DNA from: Pteria penguin
Lineage: Eukaryota > Mollusca > Bivalvia > Pterioida > Pteriidae
Length of the DNA: 64,000 bases
Assembly (NCBI GenBank): GCA_035048485.1
Contig: CM068585.1
Location: forward strand, 12,596,501-12,660,500
Reading direction: 5' to 3'
In this document: one piece after another, positions 55,701 through 62,934 of the stretch
Numbering within the stretch: the first letter of the stretch is position 1
Layout of the letters: each line of letters opens with the position of its first letter
Program-made: the position numbers and the translations under genes
The notes under the pieces: model-generated
What the model was told of the DNA's origin: nothing
Databases searched by the model: none
What the model saw: only the letters and a program-made list of their open reading frames with translations

Positions 55701-58700
55701 GATCTGTTATACCAGTTTATTATACCCTTATACAGTTGGTATCTTATATATAATTCTATCTGGATTTTATAGATTTGTAATAGACATATTTTGCATGGGA
55801 ATTTATGCTGCTTGGAAATATATAAGAATTAGTTATCAAGTCCTATACCTTATATAACAGGTGTGGTGAAACAAGATTGTGATGACAACAGCTACATCAT
55901 CGAAGACAGTACCAGGATGTGTGAGAGAATATGGAGAGAGGATGTTATCACTGACTACGACGATGCTAACCAAATTATACAGGTAGTTACCTAAGTATAA
56001 CAACAAATATCAAATTATATGTGTAGTTCACAGGTTATAAATTAAACTGGAAATCACAAACTTTGATGATGCCGTCCAGATTATACAGGTAATCATAGAC
56101 TACCATGGTGCCATCCAGATTATACAGGTGATCACAGACTACCATGATACCATCCCAATTATACAGGTAATCACATACCACCATGGTGCCATCCAGATTA
56201 TACAGGTAATCACAGACTACCATGATGCCATCCAGATTATACAGGTAATCACAGACTACCATGATGCCATCCAGATTATACAGGTAATCACAGACTGCCA
56301 TGATGCCATCCAGATTATACAGGTAATCACAGACTACCATGATGCCATCCAGATTATACAGGTGATCACAGACTACCATGATACCATCCCAATTATACAG
56401 GTAATCACACACTACCATGATGCCATCCAGATTATACAGGTAATCACAGACTACCATGATGCCATCCAGATTATACAGGTAAACACAGATTACCACGATG
56501 TCCACCAAATTAAACAGGTGATCACAGACTACCACCATGCCCACCAAATTATACAGATGATTACAGACTACCACCATGCCCACCAAATTATACAGATGAT
56601 TACAGACTACCACCATGCCCACCAAATTATACAGGTGATCACAGACTTCCACCATGGCCACCAAATTATACAGGTGAATACAGACTACCACCATGCCCAC
56701 CAAATTATACAGGTGATCACAGACTACCACCATGCCCACCAAATTATACAGCTGATTACAGACTACTAATATGCCCACCAAATTATACAGGTGATCACAG
56801 ACTACCACCATGCCCACCAAATTATACAGGTGATCACGGACTACCACCATGCCCACCAAATTATGCAGGTGATCACAGACTACCACCATGCCCACCGAAT
56901 TATACAGGTGATCACAGACTTCCACCATGGCCACCAAATTATACAGATGATTACAGAATACCACCATGCCCACCAAATTATACAGGTGATTACAGACGAC
57001 TACCATGCCCACCAAATTATACAGATGATTACAGACTACCACCATGCCCACCAAATTATACAGGTGAATACAGACTACCACCATGCCCACCAAGTTATAC
57101 AGGTGAATACAGACTACCACCATGCCCACCAAATTATACAGGTGATCACAGACTACCACCATGCCCACCAAATTATACAGGTGATTACAGACTACTACTA
57201 TGGCCACCAAATTATACAGGTGATTACAGACAACTACCATGCCCACCAAAATATAAGGTTAAATCACATTCTACTACCATGTTACCAAATTATACACCTG
57301 ATACATTATTAATGGAGGTTTTATATGTAAATGACTATTGTGATTTGTATATACATGTATGTGTATTATGAGCCTGTTATAATGAAAATGGGTACTTAAT
57401 AAAAACAGATGTTGTATGACCATCAATGTTGTTGTTGAATATAATTTACATGCTGAATTTGCAGGGTCTATTGAAAAGTTATATTGATTGTGCAGGTGGT
57501 AATTTATAGGTTCAGAACACATGATTTTTAAACGAAATTGAAATTTGAGACCTGAGGTGGTATTTAGTCTTTAAGATCAAAATATACATTTCTATAAATA
57601 TTGTTTTAGTAAAATCAAATGTTTATAATTTATGTTTTTCTAGCCTAAGGACCCAGTAGTCGCCCTGCACCCACACTACAGCTTTAGCTATGCCCCTGGT
57701 GTGGTATTGGAGGTGTATCATAACATGGAAATGAAGGTTAGGTTTTATGATGGTGAGGAGAACAAACTGCCACGTGATGAAATCTACAAACTGACCACTG
57801 AGAAATTTGAGCATGATGTTAATTACATTATACAGTGTGAGACACGATGGGTGGGCCAAGCTGTGGTCTCCAGGGATGACAGGACAGGGACATATCATTT
57901 AGGTATGTGTTTATTGAGTGTTGTATATGACAATGATCAGTATTAGTAAGTACATTGTTAAGGGATAATGAGGGAAATAATTTCTTTATCCCTTTCTTAC
58001 TAAATCTTTATAACTGATATTATGATTATATCCGTAAAGCAAAGCCAGTGTGGTCCAGTTGATGAGGTGATCGGCTCGTGATCGAAAGGTCCCAGGTTCG
58101 ATTCCTGCCATCGGAGGAGACAGTAAAAACTGAGGTCCTGTGTCCCGGTAGGCGTAGCGCATAAAAGATCTCTCACTTCTTTGGGTGGATCCGTTGCAAA
58201 GGTAAAAATTTTTATGCGATGCATCAGGTAGATGCCATCACTGTATACCTGAAATAACCGTGGAGTGATGGAAAACAGAAATCAATCAATCAGTTAATAT
58301 ATCCATAAATCCACAATGTAATGTTACATTTTTTAATGCTGACTGCTATGATTTCAGCTTCAGTGAAGGAACGCATTGGCAATGGGCGAGAGTACCTGTT
58401 AGAGTGGTGTGATGGAGAAACTGCCACACAAACATCTCACCACATATTTGGAGTCTTTACTAAGCACCACCCACTCTCTGTTGGGGACCACATTTTGGCA
58501 ATGTGGGACTCCCACCACCATGTGTATCTCCCAGGCTGGGTAGCAGGGATAGTGGGAGAGAAGATTAACATCAAGTTCTGTGATGGTTCAATGTAAGTAT
58601 AACTTCTCTCTATGATAAAGAGAATGGATGGAGAAGGTGGGATGCATTATTGAGGGGACATGAACATTGAGGTGTATCATAAAATGTTATTCAGGTATTT

Positions 58701-59543
58701 AAGGAATTACTACAAATACTATGAAATTTTGGGATTGTGGAAAAATATGTGGTACTTGATTCACAGGTTACTGTATGACACATCTTTTATTTAGAAAACT
58801 TTTTAAAATTATTTTTAACATGTGAGTATTGCTCTGTATGAACAAAAAGTTCTCTTCAGTTTTCTATTAAGTATGAAATACATCACAAATATGATTAAAG
58901 TGATATTTTCTCAAATATTAAGTCACACAAAATATATTTATCATTTACAGTACACATAGGTATAAATGAAATAGGTGAATATAAATGTGTATGACATATT
59001 CTTGCTTCCAAAGTAGTTGAACATCAATTGATTGAAATCTTTAATAGAGTGAATTTACATTTTAAACTAGGGATATCATTAAGCATTGGTTATAATTGGA
59101 TGATGATGCTTACTATGTAAAATGATAAATTTATAATGATAAAATTGTTGTAGTGTGTGAATTGTTGATATTATTTAATGTTTTGAGTTACTGTAGTAAA
59201 AAAACAGAAAGGGTGGTGGGGATGAAGGTGGGGGATGGTTTGATATATAAATCAAATCCATTATGGCCATATCTAAAAGTGCTGAAATTTGTCAACATGT
59301 TTTCCTATTGGTTACAAATCTTACATTGTTTTTCCATATTACATATATAGGAACTTTCCTATAAAAGATCTGAATATCAAGCACTTATTTTCTACTTTTC
59401 ATTACCTAAACTTATTTACTTTTTTTTTGTTCTTTTATAGAAGAGATGTTGATGACCTTCTACAGTGTTTTTGGTTGAGTTCAGACTACTACGAAAATGC
59501 TGTGATGATCTATAAGAAATGCCAGATTGCAGAGTCAGCATAA
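34605..59543 (+). CDS. Gene 2: multi-Tudor/DUF4537-like protein with RS tract, 14 exons
   Basis: Exons 34605-34772, 39389-39551, 40803-40927, 49030-49170, 49359-49456, 49598-49684, 49978-50160, 53914-54328, 54652-54814, 55319-55447, 55861-55982, 57644-57902, 58358-58592 and 59441-59543 join with matching phases into 2391 nt (796 residues plus stop). Tudor-like barrels: about 92-145 (VVARRDHDGLYYPGVV), 153-230 (GDCVLVKVIN..YAPGIV), 545-596 (EEVLARWSDEGWYFRGVV), 600-655 (YAPGVVLEVYHNMEMKVRFY), 660-705 and 715-775 (GDHILAMWDSHHHVYLPGWV). Residues 322-425 are an RS tract; 426-500 are Lys-rich and probably coiled coil. I recognise the DUF4537 fold type (C11orf16, VWA3B C-terminus); no vWA domain is present. 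Biochemical function is unknown; Tudor-like barrels often bind methylated Lys/Arg, but the aromatic cages are not verified here. The ATG at 34605 is the first in the open exon frame. Confidence 0.85.
34773..35987. other. Gene 2 first intron, nothing recognised
   Basis: Unique AT-rich sequence up to the degraded element at 35988. Confidence 0.4.
35988..37042 (+). mobile_element. Degraded copy of the hairpin-ended element
   Basis: Starts TTTAGCTCACCTTAATCAAA + GCC, continues with CATCTGTTGTCTGTCCATCT and AGAACCACTGAAGAGATTTT, and ends CTTCAGGTGAGTTGTATAG. Many substitutions relative to the copies at 13913 and 45581; the terminal 3' hairpin is lost. Confidence 0.7.
37197..39032. repeat. Minisatellite, 33-bp unit, ~55 copies
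   Basis: Unit: ATAATCCTACAATACATTGA + TACATTCTATACT, with variants ATTAAGACATTC, TTTACT and TATTCC. It is in gene 2 intron 1, 2.4 kb from the nearest upstream exon and about 350 bp before exon 2. No resemblance to either exon. Confidence 0.97.
39389..39551 (+). CDS. Gene 2 exon 2
   Basis: Reads DRRSHKCMDKKAVKPQMLLK and ends GQQVVARRDHDGLYYP, the first strands of the first Tudor-like barrel ('V-A-R-D-G-YYPG'). Acceptor ATATTTTAG, donor CCAG|GTAGGT. It follows a 4.6-kb intron that carries the 33-bp array. Confidence 0.85.
39552..40802. other. Gene 2 intron 2 with a short element fragment
   Basis: Mostly unique. At about 40545-40700, CTGTCTGTCCATCCATTTGT, ATGATGTATCTTGAG and GCTGCGGGGGTATTTGTTTT form a diverged end of the same repeat family seen at 300-400. 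Confidence 0.45.
40803..40927 (+). CDS. Gene 2 exon 3 (end of first Tudor-like barrel)
   Basis: Reads GVVKKCPDPRHAMVEFADSE then QVLVPTRLVIATTGAIARPQ. 'V-EFADSEQVLVPT' is the typical Tudor-like second half. Acceptor TGTGCCCAG, donor CTCATG|GTAAGA. The 65-bp array begins only about 30 bp after this donor. Confidence 0.88.
40955..45105 (+). repeat. Minisatellite, 65-bp unit with 39-bp short forms, ~63 copies
   Basis: Unit: ACATTAAGTATGGTAACATA, CCAGAGTCTGTGCAGGCTGA, TGACATCGGCATGTGCCGTG, ATCTC. Short units skip from GTCTGTGC to CATCTCACATTCAG (for example near 41765, 42058, 42425, 43020, 43318, 44434). A third form has GACACGGGATGTGCC. It begins about 30 bp after the gene 2 donor CTCATG|GTAAGA, and each unit contains TATGGTAACA or CACATGGTAACA, donor-like and similar to that junction. 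These forms recur in blocks, indicating higher-order duplication. Confidence 0.96.
45106..45580. other. Gene 2 intron, nothing recognised
   Basis: Unique AT-rich sequence between the 65-bp array and the hairpin-ended element. Confidence 0.4.
45581..48134 (+). mobile_element. Hairpin-ended non-autonomous element, copy 3 (~2.55 kb)
   Basis: Starts AGCTCACCTGAGCC, AAA, GGCTCAAGTGAGCT (near-perfect 13-bp stem), ends CTCAGGTGAGCGATATAGGC and CCACTTGGGCCTCTTGTTT. The interior matches copy 2 closely (same TGGTAATTGAAATATGGAGA and GTAGCGGTTCAAATCCAGCT segments, same A/G tracts). Palindrome GGTGGCGCCACC occurs at about 45775, 46276 and 47127. No long ORF. Confidence 0.85.
48135..49029. other. Gene 2 intron, nothing recognised
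   Basis: Unique AT-rich sequence. Confidence 0.4.
49030..49170 (+). CDS. Gene 2 exon 4 (second barrel, DUF4537-like)
   Basis: Reads LGDCVLVKVINSDTDKECYA then PGIVKVTPQSEAAQAKFYTV and ends IMYNGQE. This resembles the DUF4537 core (GD-VLV-V, Y-PG-V, KFYTV--YN). Acceptor TATTTCCAG, donor GAG|GTCAGT, both phase 0. Confidence 0.88.
49359..49456 (+). CDS. Gene 2 exon 5
   Basis: Reads ATTLRNHIMKISKSRFEFAI then RYIAEIQMQQQE. It completes the DUF4537-like block ('I-KIS-S-F--AI-YI'). Acceptor TATGGTAG, donor GAAAG|GTAATT. Confidence 0.85.
49598..49684 (+). CDS. Gene 2 exon 6 (basic linker)
   Basis: Reads IDENVYVQTPRSERRSRKSR then HQKKSQKE. Low-complexity basic linker. Acceptor TATTGCAG, donor GAAAA|GTAAGT; phases fit both neighbours. 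Confidence 0.75.
49978..50160 (+). CDS. Gene 2 exon 7 (acidic to Pro/Ser-rich linker)
   Basis: Reads QKEEDVSYLYQDDKILVDQD then GVMSPSTGRPAAPTPNTGRL and ends QQDSQRSRS. It contains several SP/TP sites. Acceptor CATTTTCAG; donor TCAAG|GTTTGT is weak. The next exon is 3.75 kb away and resumes exactly in the RS-rich composition. Confidence 0.78.
50161..51410. other. Gene 2 intron 7, first part, nothing recognised
   Basis: Unique AT-rich sequence; no exon supported. Confidence 0.4.
51411..51590 (+). mobile_element. Truncated 5' end of the hairpin-ended element
   Basis: TTTTT|AGCTCACCTGAGCC, AAA, GGCTCCAGTGAGC hairpin followed by ~150 bp of diverged element, then interrupted by another copy. Confidence 0.7.
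51598..52652 (+). mobile_element. Diverged full copy of the hairpin-ended element (~1.05 kb)
   Basis: Starts TTTTT|AACTCATTTGAGCC, AAA, GGCTCTAGTGAGC and ends ACTTAGGTGAACGATAGAGT then CCCATTGGGGCCCC. Both terminal hairpins are still visible in decayed form. It carries one internal unit (AAACTTGGTATGATGAAGTA, GATCTAGAAGGGTG). Confidence 0.7.
52735..53060 (+). mobile_element. Internal fragment of the same element family
   Basis: Contains ATTTTGATGAGATTTGGTAG, GAGCCTCCCTTTGAG and GTATGAATAAATGATGC-type phrases in the order found inside the element, without termini. Confidence 0.45.
53061..53913. other. Gene 2 intron 7, last part, nothing recognised
   Basis: Unique AT-rich sequence leading to the CTAATTTCAG acceptor. 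Confidence 0.4.
53914..54328 (+). CDS. Gene 2 exon 8 (RS domain and basic coiled coil)
   Basis: Encodes about 100 residues dominated by Arg-Ser and Lys-Ser dipeptides, built from AGATCA/AGGTCA-type 6-nt repeats, then MEKLKKKTKKMKDLKRQLRD and KQNEHAVQQQ. RS domains in SR-type proteins are phosphorylated, bind RNA-processing factors and target nuclear speckles. Here that is only a compositional inference. Acceptor CTAATTTCAG, donor CAACAG|GTCTGT. The RS block contains no stop, and both flanking exon phases fit. Confidence 0.85.
54652..54814 (+). CDS. Gene 2 exon 9 (Lys-rich, probable coiled coil)
   Basis: Reads KLLQQAMKLKKYKKKLKKRK then KFEKSFKKVGGHNVIEVESS and ends SSEESKTKGDNK. A strongly basic helix is followed by an acidic Ser-rich patch that would suit casein-kinase-2-type phosphorylation. 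Acceptor TTTCACAG, donor AAAG|GTAAGA. Confidence 0.8.
54815..55318. other. Gene 2 intron with a possible Penelope-like fragment
   Basis: CAACGTTTCGGCTGATAGCC + TTTTTCAAG (about 55157-55185) resembles the conserved end motif of Penelope-like retroelements as I remember it. Nothing else is recognised in the intron. Confidence 0.3.
55319..55447 (+). CDS. Gene 2 exon 10 (third Tudor-like barrel, start)
   Basis: Reads SSSTMNAPEVSPGLLRLRKS then LPVLREGEEVLARWSDEGWY and FR. 'EEVLARW-DEGWYFRGVV' across the next junction is a clear Tudor-like opening. Acceptor CTGGACAG, donor CAGAG|GTTAGT. Confidence 0.85.
55861..55982 (+). CDS. Gene 2 exon 11 (third barrel, end); its 3' end seeds the 39-bp array
   Basis: Reads VVKQDCDDNSYIIEDSTRMC then ERIWREDVITDYDDANQIIQ. 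The last 13 codons (VITDYDDANQIIQ) are the template for the tandem array in the next intron. Acceptor ATATAACAG, donor ATACAG|GTAGTT; direct read-through meets TAA after three codons. Confidence 0.85.
56040..57292 (+). repeat. Minisatellite of an exon 3' end: 39-bp unit, ~32 copies
   Basis: Unit: GTGATCACAGACTACCACCA + TGCCCACCAAATTATACAG, translating VITDYHHAHQIIQ; the last 13 codons of the preceding exon encode VITDYDDANQIIQ. The proximal third uses a sub-type (GATGCCATCCAGATTATACA, VITDYHDAIQIIQ) and the rest the CCACCAAATTATACAG sub-type. Every unit boundary is ATACAG|GTGATC or ATACAG|GTAATC, like the true junction. Long ORFs on both strands are by-products of the 39-bp (13-codon) period. 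Confidence 0.96.
57293..57643. other. Gene 2 intron, nothing recognised
   Basis: Unique AT-rich sequence with a T-rich acceptor tract at its end. Confidence 0.4.
57644..57902 (+). CDS. Gene 2 exon 12 (fourth and start of fifth barrel)
   Basis: Reads PKDPVVALHPHYSFSYAPGV then VLEVYHNMEMKVRFYDGEEN and ends DRTGTYHL. It has strong Tudor-like periodicity with the V-FYDGEE acidic turn and a conserved PRDEIYKL segment. Acceptor TGTTTTTCTAG, donor TTAG|GTATGT. Confidence 0.9.
58039..58297 (+). mobile_element. tRNA-derived SINE with 12-bp target duplication
   Basis: A-box-like GTGGTCCAGTTGATGAGG, B-box GGTTCGATTCC (perfect), then a body with CCCGGTAGGCGTAGCGC and a 3' tail ACAGAAATCAATCAATCA. Flanked by TATATCCGTAAA (58027-58038) and TATATCCATAAA (58298-58309), one mismatch. 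Inserted in the short intron between gene 2 exons 12 and 13. Confidence 0.88.
58358..58592 (+). CDS. Gene 2 exon 13 (fifth and sixth barrels)
   Basis: Reads SVKERIGNGREYLLEWCDGE then TATQTSHHIFGVFTKHHPLS and ends INIKFCDGS. Two 'W/F-CDG' acidic turns match the Tudor-like pattern. Acceptor ATTTCAG, donor CAAT|GTAAGT. A tRNA-derived SINE sits in the short intron just upstream. Confidence 0.9.
58593..59440. other. Gene 2 last intron, nothing recognised
   Basis: Unique AT-rich sequence; no exon supported. Confidence 0.4.
59441..59543 (+). CDS. Gene 2 last exon
   Basis: Reads RDVDDLLQCFWLSSDYYENA then VMIYKKCQIAESA-stop (TAA at 59541-59543). It completes the sixth barrel. Acceptor is a T-rich run ending TTTTATAG. 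Confidence 0.85.
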
Positions 59544-60950
59544 TTCACATAAAATGTGGAGTCAGCAGATAAATCCAGTATGACTTCAACACAGAAAACT
59601 GTGGAGTCAGCAGAGAAAAGCAGTATGACCTCAACACATAAAACTAAGCTTGTGTGGAGTCAGTACAAAACATATGATGAATAAGATATATATATTATGG
59701 AATCTGAAAAAAATCATATGGTATTGAATATGCTTCATAGAATAATTAAATTCAATTTAATTTTGGCAATAGATGCAGATATAGGTAGCATTTGGTTTTT
59801 ACTATTATTACTTTTTACATACAGTACTCTCATACCATGATCTTAACATGACAAACGAAGGTACCGGTAGATTTTTCTGTAGTGGGTCATAAACACTTTG
59901 CTTATAGCACATATCATCAAGCTTCAGTTTCCAGATTGCACCAGTATGTTTATGAAGTTGTTTACCTTGTGATATATAACAGTTACTTTAGGTATCTGAG
60001 CTTTAAATGCTTACCTTTTCTCAGCTGATTTATTGCCTGATATTATACGATATTATACGGAAGAATGGCATAATGTGACAATAATGTTACAATATGATAC
60101 TCAATATTAATATCATTTGTATTAGGCCGTATATGCCCCCAGAATCAGGGGACATCAGTATCTTGTATAAGTGTCAGATGTTTTTAGGATTTAAGATAAG
60201 TATACTTGCATTCATTTCAGACAGATGTACATGTATGTAATAATGTATGTGGTATGAAATGATAAATTGTATATATTTAGATTTGATTTTTTATTAGTAA
60301 AAGTTGTTATGGAGGCTTTTTTGAGTTTGTTTATATACTCAACAAAATACATCATGAAAGAAAAAAAAATGTGTTAGTACTCTTTCTGCCAAATAAAAGT
60401 TTATGTATTTGATGGAAAATTGATGTTTACTGCATAAATAATGATTGAACAATATAAGATAAATCAGAAAAAAATATTCATATATTTATTTAGATTTTTG
60501 TTATAACAGACTATGTGAAGCTTGCTTACTACAGAATATGGTCTACTGTTACATTGGTACCACAGGTCATTGGACCAATAATAATAATGTAATAAAGCAC
60601 TCAATTATGTAATTGCATGTATTTGCTTGAAGAATATAAAGTAGTGAAAGAACTTTTTTATATGTTATAAATTATTGTTTAAAATTGTCTGTGATATTTT
60701 GAAATTCAATATGTAGGTAAACTAGAAGAATAAATTTCAGCATAACCTTGTGGCATTAAGAACTTTTTTATGATGAGTATCGATACATTAATCACATTAT
60801 TAAGACATCTGAACTTTACAACCGTTTCAGGTTTTGTACTTTTCATTTCTAATTCTTAGTCTCACAAGCGCTTTGAAGAAAGTGTATTAAAAGTTCCAGG
60901 CATGTTTTAGGCCCTGAATTGTAGTGCAAAACGAAAGTGACAGGCATGTT
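59544..60950 (+). other. Gene 2 3' UTR and downstream sequence
   Basis: Begins with a short 54-58-bp near-duplication (AAAACTGTGGAGTCAGCAGA, CAGTATGACTTCAACACA, near 59553-59660, ~3 partial copies) directly after the stop codon. The remainder is AT-rich and includes the candidate polyadenylation signals. Confidence 0.45.
60392..60596 (+). promoter_or_regulatory. Candidate polyadenylation signals of gene 2
   Basis: AATAAA hexamers lie at 60392-60397 and 60591-60596, about 0.85 and 1.05 kb after the gene 2 stop codon. There are no other genes between. Which is used cannot be told from sequence. Confidence 0.35.
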
Positions 60951-61130
60951 AGGATACCAGTATGGGTCGTTCTGTGGTCTAGAAACACTTCATTAAATTA
61001 GACATTGAAAGAGCTAAATGTGTTCTTTGCTGTTCATTCATTACAAGTTCAAATGGAACAACCAATCTTTTTAAACATCTCTACCAACATCATGGCATTG
61101 ATTTGTTTGATAGTTTTGAAAATTTGAATT
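60950..61130 (+). pseudogene. Broken BED-type zinc finger, hAT transposase remnant
   Basis: From 60983 the frame reads KHFIKLDIERAKCVLCCSFI then TSSNGTTNLFKHLYQHHGID and stops at FENLN. The C-x2-C ... H-x4-H arrangement with 'GTTNL-KHL' is the BED finger of ZBED/hAT transposases. A TAG stop sits immediately before KHF, at the place of the conserved aromatic of the family ('W-x-F'). No further transposase domain follows. AT-rich decay around it indicates an old insertion. Confidence 0.7.
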
Positions 61131-61650
61131 GATAAAATATTTTCAAACGATAAAATGCTTTGTTTCATTTGAAAGGTAAAATGTATGGAATTATTATATT
61201 TCAATTATACACCTAAATTCCTTAACTGGGCAAAAGTGCAAATTCGAAATCAATATAATTATGATATATCATAACAACATATCTGTGCTATTCTGTAGTC
61301 ACTCTAACCAGTCGCTAATGATTTGAAGATGACATACAAATTTATACTTGAATATAAAATTAAAAAGCTGGAAAATATAAACATAAAAATGGTAACTGAA
61401 TAAAAGATATTCATTATACAACCTATATCAGGTACACTCTTGATAAAGAAGGGTAAGCATCCCCTGCTTGCTAGCAAAACCCTTTGTTTTTGGTAACAGA
61501 CTTTTAAAAGTAAATTTACCTTTTATTTAGCAGATTTCTTTATATTTCTGTAAATCAAGTGTATTGGATTGAAATATTGAATATTGAAATGAAAAGTATT
61601 GTATTGTATTGTATTGAAAAATAATTTTCAATATACAGCCCTAATGAGCA
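61131..61650. other. Intergenic, nothing recognised
   Basis: AT-rich; a short (GTATT)n run at about 61585-61615. Confidence 0.4.
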
Positions 61651-61659
61651 TATCATTTT

Positions 61660-62012
61660 GCATGAAGAGACTGTTGTAACAAGAAGGAGAAAAAGATGTG
61701 GTCAGAACTGGCAATCAAACCTACCGCTTTCAAGACGGAGGCTCTCACCATTGAGCTATCGATGCCAATATCCATCCGTCACATTCCTTCCCTGCCAGAG
61801 GTTTCCAACCCTGGAAATGGAAACGCACAACAACCCAAAGGTTATAATGCTCACAGTGCATAACCAGCAGGCAACTCATGAGGGCTGGCGACGGCACCAA
61901 ATGTAACAGGCAGGAGAAAAAGATGTGGCTGGACCCGGGAATCGCACCTAAACCCTCCGCTATGGAGACAGACGCTCTCACCATTGAGCTACCTGGCCCG
62001 ATACCCGTCCGT
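61660..62012 (-). mobile_element. tRNA-derived SINE with two tRNA-like heads, minus strand
   Basis: On the minus strand the first head reads AGGTAGCTCAATGGTGAGAG (A-box) and GGTGCGATTCCCGGGTCC (B-box). After ~110 nt a second head reads ATAGCTCAATGGTGAGAGCC and GTTTGATTGCC. Each is followed by CCACATCTTTTTCTCC or a near-identical string. Either a dimeric SINE or a tandem double insertion. No functional tRNA fold with intact acceptor stem was recognised. Confidence 0.72.
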
Positions 62013-62922
62013 CACATAAACAATATTTGACATCGTCTACCGGTATAATATACTTGCCATATCGTGTACTTATCTAGCTAATACATAGTTGTATGAAACA
62101 AGATGTGTATTCAAATAAGAGTGTGAAAAATGATGTAGGCCATCTCTAAACATTTGCGGTCAATACACGGAAATGGTTTATTCTTATTTCACTGTATTGG
62201 TTGCAGACTGATAAAAACTGAAGAGTATACAAAATCAACTTAAAAGGAAAAATAAATAGAAAGGAAACCAAGGAGTAGTTGTCTACTCCTAAAAAGAAAC
62301 AAGATCAGGTGTCATGGGAGAGTGAGCATCTCCTGTTAACGTATGTAGCATGCCGTTACTAGTATCATCAGTGAAATGCATTGTGATGGTATTCAATAGT
62401 AACTTTGCGGAAGGACTTTTAAGCAACATAATATGAATTTCAACCGTGTGAGACAAACCACGTGATCTGTGAATGAAGTTCTATTTTATTTTTATATTTA
62501 TTTTTCATTTTTATTCTTAAATTTACTTTAATGAAGTTCTAGTTTATTTTAGTGGTAATGTGGGTTTAAAGTATTATTTTGAATCACGATGAAATTAATA
62601 TAAACAACCTGAATTATGGATGCATTAGTAATTTAATCTAAATAAACAGCCATAAACTGCATATATTATAAACAATCAACTTGTAGACACGAATGTGTCT
62701 GATAATGTTCTACATCAAGTTGGGTAGCAAGTACACTGAAATAATAGGTCGTACCTCATCCAGACTATATACATCATTTAGGCACTGTCTCGGTTGTAAA
62801 TGTCGAATTGTAGAACTATTTTTGAGCTGAATTAGTCTTTTGACTTAGACTTGATCTATCTAAAACTATAGGTCTAACAATTTGAATACTTCTTATACAA
62901 ACATACATATTATGTACAATCT
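62013..62922. other. Intergenic, nothing recognised
   Basis: AT-rich unique sequence. Confidence 0.4.
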
Positions 62923-62934
62923 ACAGCATGTTCG

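Noticed and set aside
56035..57249. 404-residue minus-strand open frame (VCDHLYNLVGMVV-type repeats)
   Set aside because: It is the antisense of the 39-bp array; the period is a multiple of 3, so one stop-free unit opens all copies. There is no promoter, splice or domain evidence.
61658..61984. Two opposite-strand frames of about 80 residues
   Set aside because: They coincide with the tRNA-derived SINE.
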